A stretch of DNA of 64,000 nt from an uncultured Phycisphaerae bacterium (lineage in GTDB: Bacteria; Planctomycetota; Phycisphaerae; Sedimentisphaerales; Anaerohalosphaeraceae): positions 1 to 64,000 of the forward strand of contig CALEDR010000018.1 in the NCBI GenBank assembly GCA_937949545.1. Reading direction: 5' to 3'. The position numbers and the translations under genes are program-made. Under the pieces are notes generated by a model. It saw only the letters and a program-made list of their open reading frames with translations. It was not told where the DNA came from and did no database searches. Below, piece after piece: positions 27,454 through 35,733 of this stretch; position 1 is the first letter of the stretch, and every line of letters begins with the position of its first letter.

Positions 27454-28073
27454 TTTTTAACCTCCCTAGGCCGAATCGACCGGCAGACCCAGATCACACA
27501 GGCCAGTACAAAAAATCCGCCCGGCGGCATCACCATAATAATCCACTTATCCCAATGCGTGGAGAAATACGGCAGCGGCCAGCCGCAGAAAGTCCCCATC
27601 CCCAGCCCTTCTCGAATGACCGCAATCACAAGCAAAACGGCGGAATACCCCAATCCGTTAAAAAAGCCGTCCCAGAAAGCCGACATTGGCGGATTCGAAC
27701 CGGCAAACGCCTCGCAGCGGCCCATCACGATGCAGTTGGTGATAATCAGCCCTACATACGGACCCAAACTGCGGTTCATATCCGGCCAATAGGCCTTCAG
27801 AACCACATCCACAATGATCACATAAAAGGCGATAATCAGCGTCTGCACCATCATCCGGATATTGCGGGGCGTCCAGTTTCGCAGCAGAGAAACCGTCCAG
27901 CAACTCAGGGCCGTTACAAGGGTCAGAGCCGTACACATCACAAACGTGTTCAGCACCAGATTGGTGACGGCCAGCGTACTGCAAATCCCCAGAATCTGGC
28001 GAAAGATAGGATTGTCCTTCCACAGCCCGTCGCGAAGGATCTCCTGCATGGGTTTGACCGATGCTGTCTTCAC
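27450..28073 (-). CDS. nqrD: Na+-translocating NADH:quinone reductase subunit D
   Basis: Integral membrane subunit paired with NqrE. 207 residues with the family blocks NPIFRQILGICSTLAVTN, LIITNCIVMGRCEAFA and FWDGFFNGLGYS; cysteines in the first two are in the usual iron-ligand positions. Overlaps nqrC and nqrE by 4 bases each. Confidence 0.93.
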   Translation of the reverse strand: MKTASVKPMQEILRDGLWKDNPIFRQILGICSTLAVTNLVLNTFVMCTALTLVTALSCWTVSLLRNWTPRNIRMMVQTLIIAFYVIIVDVVLKAYWPDMNRSLGPYVGLIITNCIVMGRCEAFAGSNPPMSAFWDGFFNGLGYSAVLLVIAVIREGLGMGTFCGWPLPYFSTHWDKWIIMVMPPGGFFVLACVIWVCRSIRPREVKK

Positions 28074-28678
28074 AATCGCCCCTCCCTGCGCATCGTGTCC
28101 AGCCAGTCTTTCAGCTGTTCATTCAGAATTGCCTCCAGACGCACACAGGTCTGTGTGGCTCCGCTGATGGCGTGCACCTGTCCTTCCGACAAAACTGTCC
28201 CTTCCGGCTTCAGCTCCAGCAGCCCCTCCGAGCGAAGCCGCAGCCCATCGAACTGACGGCGGAAAAACGGCTCCGCAATCCGGGCTCCCAGACCCGGCGT
28301 TTCATTGACCTCATAAAAAGCCAATCCCAGCAGGGTTCGACCGTCCGAAGAAACAGCCGCCACCCCTTTGATGGGGGCCCAGAATCCCTTTCCTTCAAAC
28401 GGCAGAGCAAATCCGACAAGAACCCCGTCTTTTCGATAAACCCACGCCTTGCCGTATTCGGGACTCTGGGCAAGATGCTCCTGAAACAGCCGGTTGACCT
28501 CGGCATCCGTCCGATACGAGAAATTTCCGAAAGATGTCAAAACTGCCTTTTCAAAGGCCAAACGCTCATTGACCAGAACGCGATTCTGGGTCCCCCGCGC
28601 AAACCCGATAATCAGCGTGCTGAAAAACGCCGTAATCAGAAACATATATCCGACGGCATAGAAAGAGCGAGAGGTCAT
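28070..28678 (-). CDS. nqrC: Na+-translocating NADH:quinone reductase subunit C
   Basis: FMN-carrying subunit with one N-terminal membrane span (about 7-27) and a periplasmic domain. The covalent FMN site SGAT is in HAISGATQTC. At 202 residues it is shorter than the about 260 typical of marine proteobacterial NqrC. Overlaps neighbours by 4 bases on each side. Confidence 0.9.
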   Translation of the reverse strand: MTSRSFYAVGYMFLITAFFSTLIIGFARGTQNRVLVNERLAFEKAVLTSFGNFSYRTDAEVNRLFQEHLAQSPEYGKAWVYRKDGVLVGFALPFEGKGFWAPIKGVAAVSSDGRTLLGLAFYEVNETPGLGARIAEPFFRRQFDGLRLRSEGLLELKPEGTVLSEGQVHAISGATQTCVRLEAILNEQLKDWLDTMRREGRL

Positions 28679-29736
28679 ACAGCCGCCTCCCGGGCCTGTT
28701 TGCTTCGCTGCTGCCAGGCATTCACCGTCACATCCAGAATCGGAGCAAACATATTGCCCAGCAGAACGGCAAACATCAGACCGCCGTTAAAAATGGAAAA
28801 GTTCCGAATGACCAGGGTGCAGGTCCCGACGAGAATGCCGTAAATGATTTTGGCCGGTTCCGTTCGGGGCGAGGTGACGGGGTCTGTCGCCATAAAAAAG
28901 GCACCGAACAAAAATCCTCCTCCGAGCACCGCCATCAAAGCGCCGGGCACCGGCTGAACACCCAGTTGATACAGAATTTCGTTCAGAACAGCGTAGGAGC
29001 CGACCGTGGAGAGGATGATGGTCCGGCTGGCTGTTTTGGTGAGAAAGAGATACAGTCCACCTATCAAAATCAGCAGGGCGCTGGTTACCCCTGCCGAACC
29101 GCCGATGCGTCCGAAGAAAAGCCCTTTGAATACCGTCCATTTCGAAACAGTAACAGACTGTTTTTCATCAATTTGGAAAGGAATATCTCCAGGCGGCTCT
29201 GTCCAGGTTCCCAGCTGAAGCCTGCCGGCTTTTTTATGTGCCATCGGAGTCGCACTGGTTACGGTCAGCACCCCGTCCGGTCCGACGGCAGTTGACCATT
29301 GCCGCAGCGCCCCAAAGGGCCCCTGCGCCGGCGGCGGCCAGATGCCGGTCATCGCCACAGGAAAACAGACATAGACAAAACAGCGTCCGGCCATCGCAGG
29401 ATTAAAAAAATTCCTGCCGAATCCGCCGAAAACCTCCTTGCTGAAAATGATCGCAAAGGCCATTCCGACCGCCAAAACATGCCAGCCCACTGTCGGCGGC
29501 ATAATCAGGGCAAAAAGAACTGCGGTTACAAAGACCGCTTCGCTGACCGGCTCGTTTCGGCGGCGGCAGAAAAGCCATTCGAGAAAAAAACCCCACACGC
29601 AGCAAAAGGCCGCCGTCACGATGATTCGAAAACCGAAATAATACCAGCCGCCCAGCAGACAGGGCACCAGCGCCAGCAGCACTTTTCGCATTGCCGGCTG
29701 CCTGCGGAGCCAAGACTGTCGGGCCTGCGGGGTCAT
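28675..29736 (-). CDS. nqrB: Na+-translocating NADH:quinone reductase subunit B
   Basis: Large polytopic membrane subunit that holds covalent FMN and riboflavin and forms the sodium channel. 353 residues, somewhat shorter than typical NqrB (about 400), mainly at the N-terminus. Seen: FSKEVFGGFGRNFFNPAMAG, the flavinylation-type SATPM, and FATDPVTSP-like FMATDPVTSP near the end. First gene of the nqr run in the transcription direction; nqrA, which normally precedes it, is absent. Confidence 0.92.
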   Translation of the reverse strand: MTPQARQSWLRRQPAMRKVLLALVPCLLGGWYYFGFRIIVTAAFCCVWGFFLEWLFCRRRNEPVSEAVFVTAVLFALIMPPTVGWHVLAVGMAFAIIFSKEVFGGFGRNFFNPAMAGRCFVYVCFPVAMTGIWPPPAQGPFGALRQWSTAVGPDGVLTVTSATPMAHKKAGRLQLGTWTEPPGDIPFQIDEKQSVTVSKWTVFKGLFFGRIGGSAGVTSALLILIGGLYLFLTKTASRTIILSTVGSYAVLNEILYQLGVQPVPGALMAVLGGGFLFGAFFMATDPVTSPRTEPAKIIYGILVGTCTLVIRNFSIFNGGLMFAVLLGNMFAPILDVTVNAWQQRSKQAREAAV

Positions 29737-29783
29737 CGAGTGTCTCTTGCCTCCCTGCCGCTCCGGGTCAAAAATCCGTTCTG

Positions 29784-30272
29784 CTACAAAGACTGGAGTT
29801 TTGCCCCCAGTGCCGTTACGTGGGACATCTCCTCGACAATAATTTTTTCAATCTTGTCTTTGCCGGATTTTGTCGGCACGAGCCCCTTGATGCCGACATA
29901 GAATGCTATGGAATCTTTTTCAGCATTGATTGCAATTTTCAGCAGCTCCGCCATCGACTCTTTGCCGGTCAGTTTTTCCATCGGGCCGGCCTTGCCTTCC
30001 GTGCCGTGAAAATCCGCCATCGTTTTAAGGTATTGAGCCGCCTCGCCGTCCGGGTCATAGACAGCCGTATCTTTTTCTGAAGGCGACAAGTCCTTCCGCA
30101 TCAGCGCGAAGGTCTTTTCATGCCCCTCTTCCATGACCGCCAGGTCCAGCAGCATCTTTTTCAAATCAGGTTTGGCGGCCTTGCCGGCTGCTTCCCGATA
30201 AAACTGGGCCGCATTGCTCTCAATCCGTTCTGCAATTTCAAAAATCTCGTCAGCATTAAAAGTAATGGCCAT
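29784..30272 (-). CDS. Ferritin-like / rubrerythrin-type diiron protein
   Basis: About 162 residues, four-helix bundle without a rubredoxin domain. The ferritin-like motifs are ESNAAQFYREAA and EEGHEKTF in the first pair and NAEKDSIAFY and EEMSHV in the second, supplying the two ExxH half-sites of a diiron centre. The start at 30272 is chosen for its GGAGA site. Likely handles peroxide or iron; the partner is unknown. It lies between the ferritin gene and nqrB. Confidence 0.85.
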   Translation of the reverse strand: MAITFNADEIFEIAERIESNAAQFYREAAGKAAKPDLKKMLLDLAVMEEGHEKTFALMRKDLSPSEKDTAVYDPDGEAAQYLKTMADFHGTEGKAGPMEKLTGKESMAELLKIAINAEKDSIAFYVGIKGLVPTKSGKDKIEKIIVEEMSHVTALGAKLQSL

Positions 30273-30276
30273 AATT

Positions 30277-30774
30277 TTAGTCTCCCGCACCACGCTGTCC
30301 CATTTCCTTATCGAGCATATACAAGCCGCCTTGGCTGTCCTGAACCATTCTGATTTTCACCAAAACCAGTTCAGCAGCAGCTTCTTCTTCCACCTGTTCA
30401 CTGACAAACCACTGGAGGAACACCCCGGCGGCATAATCTTTTTCCTGGGCAGCCGTTTCAACCAGTTTATGAATCAGAGAAGTCACATGCCGTTCATGCT
30501 TGAGAACATCTTCAAACATTTTCGCCGGAGATTCCCAGTCGGTCGGGGGAGCAGCAATGGCCCCCAGTTTGACCCGGCCGCCCCGTTCAACAAGATGGCG
30601 GTAAAACTTCATGGCATGGGCCATCTCTTCCTGAGCCTGGACCCGCATCCAGTGTGCAAAACCGGGCATCTGCATCTCCTCCAGAGCCGCTGACATAGAC
30701 CAGTATAAATAAGCCGAATAGGTCTCCGCGGCCAGCTGGTCATTGAAGGCCCTTTCGACAGCTTTGGAAATCAT
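30277..30774 (-). CDS. Ferritin
   Basis: Iron-storage protein of 165 residues. Ferroxidase ligands are visible in AAETYSAYLYWSM, AQEEMAHAMKFY and FVSEQVEEEA. Matches prokaryotic non-heme ferritin (FtnA) length. It has its own promoter (30828-30855) and is followed after 4 bases by the ferritin-like diiron gene. Confidence 0.93.
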   Translation of the reverse strand: MISKAVERAFNDQLAAETYSAYLYWSMSAALEEMQMPGFAHWMRVQAQEEMAHAMKFYRHLVERGGRVKLGAIAAPPTDWESPAKMFEDVLKHERHVTSLIHKLVETAAQEKDYAAGVFLQWFVSEQVEEEAAAELVLVKIRMVQDSQGGLYMLDKEMGQRGAGD

Positions 30775-30827
30775 AACATACTCCCCTTTCCTTTTTCGGT
30801 TTTTACAGACCGCTTTTATGTACTGCT

Positions 30828-30855
30828 ATTGTACGGCTGTCTGTTTTTTTTGCAA
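30828..30855 (-). promoter_or_regulatory. Candidate promoter of the ferritin gene
   Basis: Minus-strand TTGCAA (30850-30855), 16-nt spacer, TACAAT (30828-30833), about 55 nt before the ferritin ATG. Confidence 0.55.
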
Positions 30856-30871
30856 TCTGTTGTTTTTTGAT

Positions 30872-32053
30872 TTATTGGCAAAGGCCCGCCTGGCGGTGGC
30901 GATTTAAAATGGTCTCCGCCAGTTCATCGAGGGCGGCAAAGACAGCTTCCGTTGGATACCCTTTCGCAATGACCGGCGGCAGCATGTCCGCCTTCAGCCC
31001 GCTCAGCAGAGACATGATTTGTTCAGGCATTTTGCCGGCCCAGCCGTACGAACCGAGCAAGCCGAGAAACCGGGTTTTCGGCCGCAATGCATTCACCAGC
31101 ATCGCCGCATAGGCCGCACTGGGATGAGGTCCCGTCAGAACCGTCGGCGTAGCCAGAACCACCGTCGCCGCATCTACCAGAGAAATCGCCAGCTTTCCGA
31201 TATCTCCGCCGGTAATATTGAACAGCTGCACCCGGATATTTCTGGATGCCAGAGCCTCTGTGAAATACTCCGCCATTCGACGGGTGCTGTCGTGCATCGA
31301 CACGAATGCGAGCACCGCTTCATTCTTAACATCATCACTGATCCAGTCGCGATAAGCATCCATAATAAAGGACGGCCTCGGATAGACCGGTCCGTGGCTG
31401 GGAGCAATCAGACGAATATCGAGAGATTCTATCTTCTTCAGATTGCCGCGAATGGCCGAACGAAACGGCATCATAATCTCTGCATAGTAGCGCTTGGCCG
31501 CCTCATAAACCGTCGGTTCGTCCTCCACAAAAAGCCGGCTGGCCGCCTGATGCGAACCGAAAAAGTCGCAGCTGAATAAAATCCGGTCCTCCGGCAGCCA
31601 TGTGCACATCGTCTCCGGCCAGTGCACCCACGGGGTATAGATGAACCGAAGGGTTTTATCGCCCAACGACAGCTCCTGACCGTCTTCAACAGTGATAAAC
31701 TGCTCTTCTTCCAGCCGCAAGTGGTCCATCAGCATCGATTTGCACTTCGGATTGGTCACCACTTTGGCTTCCGGATACATCAAAAGCACATCAGGAATGC
31801 TGCCGGAATGGTCTTGTTCGGCGTGATGGCTGATAACGTAATCCAGCTTTTCAATTCCTGCCTGGACCAAATGGTCAATCAGCTCAGAGGTTTTGGCCGG
31901 ATCAACTGTATCCAGTAAAGCGGTTTTCTGGCTGCCTTTAACCAGATAGGCATTGTAGCTGGTTCCGTCCGGAAGCGGAATCAGTTCATCAAAAAGCCGT
32001 CGGTCCCAATGCTGGACCCCGACAGCATATACATGTTCAGCCAGGGTATTCAT
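30872..32053 (-). CDS. Flavodiiron protein (oxygen / nitric oxide reductase, FprA/Roo type)
   Basis: Reduces O2 to water (or NO to N2O) with electrons from rubredoxin, protecting anaerobes. N-terminal metallo-beta-lactamase-like domain with the diiron ligand set HHAEQDHSG and later WVHWPETM, followed by a flavodoxin domain binding FMN (VSMHDSTRRMAEY, then GSYGWAGKMP). The start at 32053 has AGGAG at the right distance. 393 residues, standard length for the two-domain type with no fused rubredoxin; a separate rubredoxin is at 25093. Confidence 0.95.
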   Translation of the reverse strand: MNTLAEHVYAVGVQHWDRRLFDELIPLPDGTSYNAYLVKGSQKTALLDTVDPAKTSELIDHLVQAGIEKLDYVISHHAEQDHSGSIPDVLLMYPEAKVVTNPKCKSMLMDHLRLEEEQFITVEDGQELSLGDKTLRFIYTPWVHWPETMCTWLPEDRILFSCDFFGSHQAASRLFVEDEPTVYEAAKRYYAEIMMPFRSAIRGNLKKIESLDIRLIAPSHGPVYPRPSFIMDAYRDWISDDVKNEAVLAFVSMHDSTRRMAEYFTEALASRNIRVQLFNITGGDIGKLAISLVDAATVVLATPTVLTGPHPSAAYAAMLVNALRPKTRFLGLLGSYGWAGKMPEQIMSLLSGLKADMLPPVIAKGYPTEAVFAALDELAETILNRHRQAGLCQ

Positions 32054-32080
32054 CGGATTTCTCCTGAAAAGCAAAACATC

Positions 32081-32671
32081 TTATCGCATCATAGACAAAG
32101 CATTCAGCACCGCATCATAATCCGGTTCGGTCGCCACTTCCGGCACCAGCTGGATATAGACAACTTTGCCGTTCTTGTCGGCAATGATAACAGAACGAGC
32201 CAGCAGATGCAGCTCTTTTATCAGCAAACCGGCTGCTTGGGCGAACGCCGCTTCTTTATAATCGGAGGCCACCCGTACATGCTCTGCACCGGCGGCGCCG
32301 CACCATCGTTTCTGGGCAAACGGAAGGTCCATGCTCACCGTCAGAACAACAGCCCTGCCGGCGAGTTTTTTGGCTTCTTCATTAAAACGCCTTGTCTGCA
32401 AATCGCAGATGCCGGTATCCAGAGAAGGTACGGTAGAAACTATCAGAGTCCGACCGCGAAAATCAGACAGTCTGACATCCGACAAATCCGGTGCCGTCAA
32501 CACCGCATCCGGCAGCGGGTCATTCACTTTCAATTCCTTGCCCACCAGCGTCAAAGGAGCCCCCTTAAATGTAATCAACCCTTTTCGTTCCTGCATAATT
32601 TCATCCCTTTCCGTTCTGCAGCCGGATCCGAGCAGAACAAGCAACATAAGTGCCGCAATCTTTTTTTTCAT
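32081..32671 (-). CDS. tpx: Thiol peroxidase (Tpx) as a lipoprotein
   Basis: Two-cysteine peroxiredoxin removing H2O2 and organic peroxides. 196 residues. The peroxidatic Cys89 lies in SLDTGICDLQ and the resolving Cys124 in RWCGAAG, the Tpx arrangement. Unlike the usual cytoplasmic Tpx, it begins with a lipoprotein signal (MKKKIAALMLLVLLGSGC, lipid Cys18), so it should sit in the envelope. Preceded by GGAGGGAGG. Sits between rubrerythrin and the flavodiiron gene. Confidence 0.92.
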   Translation of the reverse strand: MKKKIAALMLLVLLGSGCRTERDEIMQERKGLITFKGAPLTLVGKELKVNDPLPDAVLTAPDLSDVRLSDFRGRTLIVSTVPSLDTGICDLQTRRFNEEAKKLAGRAVVLTVSMDLPFAQKRWCGAAGAEHVRVASDYKEAAFAQAAGLLIKELHLLARSVIIADKNGKVVYIQLVPEVATEPDYDAVLNALSMMR

Positions 32672-32697
32672 TTTTTTCCTCCCTCCAGGAAGTCCGA

Positions 32698-32725
32698 CCG
32701 ACTGGGGGTCGGTCAGTCGGCCGGA
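32698..32725. other. GC-rich hairpin between rubrerythrin and tpx
   Basis: GACCGAC and GTCGGTC form a perfect stem around a short G-rich loop, with further pairing outside. There is no T run, so it is more likely an mRNA processing or stability element in the 98-base gap than a terminator. Confidence 0.4.
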
Positions 32726-32769
32726 ACGTTCCTGAAAGGCAAACCGTCCCCTCCGGCTTGGTTATGTCA

Positions 32770-33342
32770 TTAGTAATTCACCGCTTCCAGTTCGAAGAAC
32801 GCCTGCGGATGAGCACAAGCCGGGCAGATTCCCGGCGCCTCAAGGCCTTCGTGGACGTATCCGCAGTTCCTGCATACCCAGTGCTGAGGCTTGGAGCGTT
32901 TGAAAACCTTTCCTTCTTTCACATTGGCCTGCAAAGCCAGATAACGATCGCGATGTCTGGCTTCCGCAACCGCTATCTTGCGGAACACACCGGCAATTTC
33001 CTTAAATCCTTCCTGTTCCGCCGTTTTGGCAAATTCCGGATACATAACTGTTGTCTCATAATTTTCCCCATGGGCTGCATGGGCCAGATTTTGTTCGGTC
33101 GTCCCAATCACACCGGCCGGAAATGCGGCGCAAATCTCCACCTCGCCGCCTTCCAAAAACTTGAACAGCCGTTTGGCGTGCTCTTTTTCCTGTTCAGCCG
33201 TTTCCAGAAAGATGGCGGCTATCTGCTCATAGCCTTCCTTCTTGGCCTGACTGGCAAAATACGTGTAGCGATTTCGAGCCTGAGATTCTCCTGAAAATGC
33301 TGTCAACAAGTTCTTTTCCGTCTTGGTTCCTTTTACTGACAT
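32770..33342 (-). CDS. rbr: Rubrerythrin
   Basis: Peroxide reductase of anaerobes. 190 residues from the ATG at 33342 (GGGAG upstream; the open frame reaches further but into perR). Diiron four-helix domain with [20 protein letters not shown] and AEARHRDRY, then a C-terminal rubredoxin-type iron site (WVCRNCGY...CPACAHPQ). Directly follows perR, 19 bases after its stop, and so is probably co-regulated by it. Confidence 0.95.
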   Translation of the reverse strand: MSVKGTKTEKNLLTAFSGESQARNRYTYFASQAKKEGYEQIAAIFLETAEQEKEHAKRLFKFLEGGEVEICAAFPAGVIGTTEQNLAHAAHGENYETTVMYPEFAKTAEQEGFKEIAGVFRKIAVAEARHRDRYLALQANVKEGKVFKRSKPQHWVCRNCGYVHEGLEAPGICPACAHPQAFFELEAVNY

Positions 33343-33361
33343 ACTGGATTTCTCCCTTCTT

Positions 33362-33805
33362 CTAACTGTTCCTTTTTTCCAAACAACGCTTACAAATTCC
33401 TTCCAAATAAACGCTTTTTCGCAAAACCGTACACTGGTCCGCCAAACAGGACGGAACCTCAATTTTCTCGAATGGTTCATATTGGAAATCGATGATGGTG
33501 CCGCACCGCAGACACCGAAAATGCTGGTGGTCTTCCAGCCCGCCGTCATAACGTTTCGGCTGACCGGTACCTTCCACCAAAAAAGCCGCTCCGATTTGCA
33601 GGAGCGTATTGAGAGTTCGATTGACTGTATCCAGGGAAATGCTCGGCATCTGCTGACGGACCTGCCGATAAACCTCCTCGGCCGTCGGGTGCTCTTTGGA
33701 TTCGAGCAAAACCCTGAAAACTCCCGATCGCTGCGGGGTGACTTTTAACCCTTTTAACCGGCAGAGGGCTTCGAAATCTTTTAACCTTTCTTCTATTGTT
33801 TTCAC
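33362..33805 (-). CDS. perR: Fur-family repressor, PerR-like
   Basis: 147-residue metal-dependent repressor. N-terminal winged helix with [14 protein letters not shown] and [12 protein letters not shown], then the dimer/metal domain with [11 protein letters not shown] and a second CxxC (ICKRCLEK) that would hold structural zinc. It is the first gene of a peroxide/oxygen-defence run (rubrerythrin, Tpx, flavodiiron, ferritins), which argues for PerR over Fur. Start is GTG at 33805 with no obvious ribosome site. Confidence 0.88.
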   Translation of the reverse strand: MKTIEERLKDFEALCRLKGLKVTPQRSGVFRVLLESKEHPTAEEVYRQVRQQMPSISLDTVNRTLNTLLQIGAAFLVEGTGQPKRYDGGLEDHQHFRCLRCGTIIDFQYEPFEKIEVPSCLADQCTVLRKSVYLEGICKRCLEKRNS

Positions 33806-33835
33806 AATTTTTTCAGATATCGATTTTATATTTTC

Positions 33836-33864
33836 AACTAAATAGTATATGTTCTTATTTAGTT
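33836..33864. promoter_or_regulatory. Perfect inverted repeat upstream of perR, candidate PerR box
   Basis: AACTAAATA and TATTTAGTT form a 9-base perfect dyad with an 11-base centre, 30-60 bases before the perR start. AT-rich dyads of this size are typical Fur/PerR operators, though the sequence is not the Bacillus Per box. Autoregulation is inferred. Confidence 0.5.
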
Positions 33865-33916
33865 TTTGTTCTTATGCACGTTAGATTTTTGTTAAAAAAG
33901 AAAAGAGCCTGTCTAT

Positions 33917-34564
33917 TCAAATGGAGTTGAACTGGATATCAACACAAGTCCCTTCTAATTCGGCAGTTGCGTAAAATCCATTTTTAAAGGGACCGGGATT
34001 CACAAGAACCGTTCTGCCGATTTTGTCTTTAGATACAGCTTCATGGATATGCCCCGAAACCGCAAGAATCGGTTCAGTTTCCTCGATGAAAGCCCGCAAG
34101 GCACGACTTCCTGTATGCTGTCCTTGTGCAAATTGGTCCACAGATGTATTGAATGCGGGCTGATGAGAAACAAATACAAAGGGAAGTTCAGGTTTCATTG
34201 AAGATTTTAACTTTTGTAGAGTTTTCAGAAAGGGAGAATTTGGATATTCTTTTTCTCGATTGAACGCAGACGGCTCCGTGCCGCTTATCCCTGCAAAAGC
34301 AAGATTTCGATATTCAATAACATTTCCTTCAAGCAAAGCCCCCCTCTCTTGCAACAAGTCCCCCACACCCGAAGGGTCACAATTTCCCAAAACACCCAAA
34401 ACGAGCGGACAATACTCCTCCAGAATAGTGAGTATTTGTTCCACTTTTTCCAATCCGCCGAAATTGGCGATATCACCCGCCAGAAGCACAGCATCATGGC
34501 CCCCCGCGATGCGTTCCAGCCCCTCGACTCTGTTATGCAAATCTGCTAACAGTAAAAGTTTCAC
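33917..34564 (-). CDS. Calcineurin-like metallophosphoesterase
   Basis: About 215 residues. Metal-binding motifs in order: LLADLHNR, LAGDIANFGG, GNCDPSG, SHQPAF and SGHIHE, the complete calcineurin-like dimetal set. The start is probably the GTG at 34564, just before KLLLLADLH, behind GAGTGGGG; an upstream TTG at 34618 would add 18 residues without family similarity. Substrate unknown; resembles YfcE-type phosphodiesterases. Confidence 0.87.
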   Translation of the reverse strand: MKLLLLADLHNRVEGLERIAGGHDAVLLAGDIANFGGLEKVEQILTILEEYCPLVLGVLGNCDPSGVGDLLQERGALLEGNVIEYRNLAFAGISGTEPSAFNREKEYPNSPFLKTLQKLKSSMKPELPFVFVSHQPAFNTSVDQFAQGQHTGSRALRAFIEETEPILAVSGHIHEAVSKDKIGRTVLVNPGPFKNGFYATAELEGTCVDIQFNSI

Positions 34565-34713
34565 AGTAACCCCACTCTTTTGTATCAGGATTCTATCCTG
34601 CCGAAAGGTCAGGGTCAAAATCTTTCTAACCCTTTTGCTTTCTTGAAAAAACTTTCTGCAGATGTTAGATTTCCTTTTTCTAACGAGACTACGATTCCGG
34701 AAAGAAAAACAAT

Positions 34714-35733
34714 ATGATTGTTGTAATGAAGCCAGGGGCTGCAGAAGCCCAGATTCAGCACGTCGTCAAATTAATCCGAGAATACGGTCTGAAAGAACAT
34801 ATTATTTACGGGACGGACCGCACCGTGATTGCCTGTCTGGGCGATAAACGAATGGTGGACAAAGGAGCCATCGAAAATGCACCGATGGTGGAAAAGATTG
34901 TGCCGATTCTGGCTCCCTACAAAATGGCTTCTCTGGAAGTCAAAAAAGAACGCACCGTTATCTCGATCGGTCCAAAGCGGTTTCCTGTCGGGGGAACGAA
35001 AATCGGCGTCATCGCTGGTCCGTGCGCCGTGGAAAGCCGAGAACAGGTTCTTCAGACCGCTCGTCAGGCCGCTGCGGCCGGCTGCATCGGCTTTCGCGGC
35101 GGTGCCTTCAAACCGCGGACAAGTCCTTACAGCCCTCAGGGACTGGGCAAAAAGGGCCTGGAACTGCTTGCAGAAACCAGACAGGAAACCGGATTGGCGA
35201 TCGTAACCGAAGTGATCGGACTGGAGCAAATCGAAGAGGTTCTTCCGGTGGCCGATGTTCTGCAAATCGGCGCCCGCAATATGCAGCATTATCCGCTGCT
35301 GGAAGCCGTCGGCCAAACCCAAAAGCCGGTTCTGCTCAAACGGGGGATGAGCGCCACGCTGGATGAGTTTCTACTGGCCGCCGAGTATATTATCAACGCC
35401 GGCAATCCGAACGTGATTCTCTGCGAGCGCGGCATTCGAACGTTTGAAACCTATGTTCGCAATACGCTTCCGCTGGCGGTCATTCCGGCTTTGCGGGAAC
35501 GGACCCACCTGCCGATTGTCATAGACCCCTCCCATGGAACAGGACATGCCTATATGGTGTCCTCGATGAGTCTGGCCGCCGTGGCCGCCGGGACCGACGG
35601 ACTGCTGATTGAGTGCCATCCTGACCCGGAACATGCTGTATCCGACGGGGCCCAGTCCATCACTCCGGAAACACTGCACCGCCTGATGATTCAGCTTCGG
35701 AGAGTCGCCCAGGCCGTTGACCGGGACTTATAA
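34714..35733 (+). CDS. aroF: 3-deoxy-7-phosphoheptulonate (DAHP) synthase
   Basis: First step of the shikimate pathway, condensing PEP and erythrose-4-phosphate. 339 residues. The N-terminal about 70 residues form the small ferredoxin-like regulatory domain ([13 protein letters not shown]), followed by the Ibeta-type barrel with [32 protein letters not shown] and DPSHGTGH. The N-terminal domain type usually mediates feedback inhibition by aromatic amino acids. Ribosome site GGAAAG. Its 3' end overlaps the convergent response-regulator gene by 6 bases. Confidence 0.95.
   Translation: MIVVMKPGAAEAQIQHVVKLIREYGLKEHIIYGTDRTVIACLGDKRMVDKGAIENAPMVEKIVPILAPYKMASLEVKKERTVISIGPKRFPVGGTKIGVIAGPCAVESREQVLQTARQAAAAGCIGFRGGAFKPRTSPYSPQGLGKKGLELLAETRQETGLAIVTEVIGLEQIEEVLPVADVLQIGARNMQHYPLLEAVGQTQKPVLLKRGMSATLDEFLLAAEYIINAGNPNVILCERGIRTFETYVRNTLPLAVIPALRERTHLPIVIDPSHGTGHAYMVSSMSLAAVAAGTDGLLIECHPDPEHAVSDGAQSITPETLHRLMIQLRRVAQAVDRDL

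Noticed and set aside
25751-28678. The nqr-like genes as an Rnf complex
   Set aside because: The ferredoxin-FNR fusion is NqrF; no rnfB or rnfC is present.
33342-33549. A longer N-terminus for rubrerythrin reaching into perR
   Set aside because: The extra 69 residues are out-of-frame perR sequence; ATG 33342 has a ribosome site and the family start.
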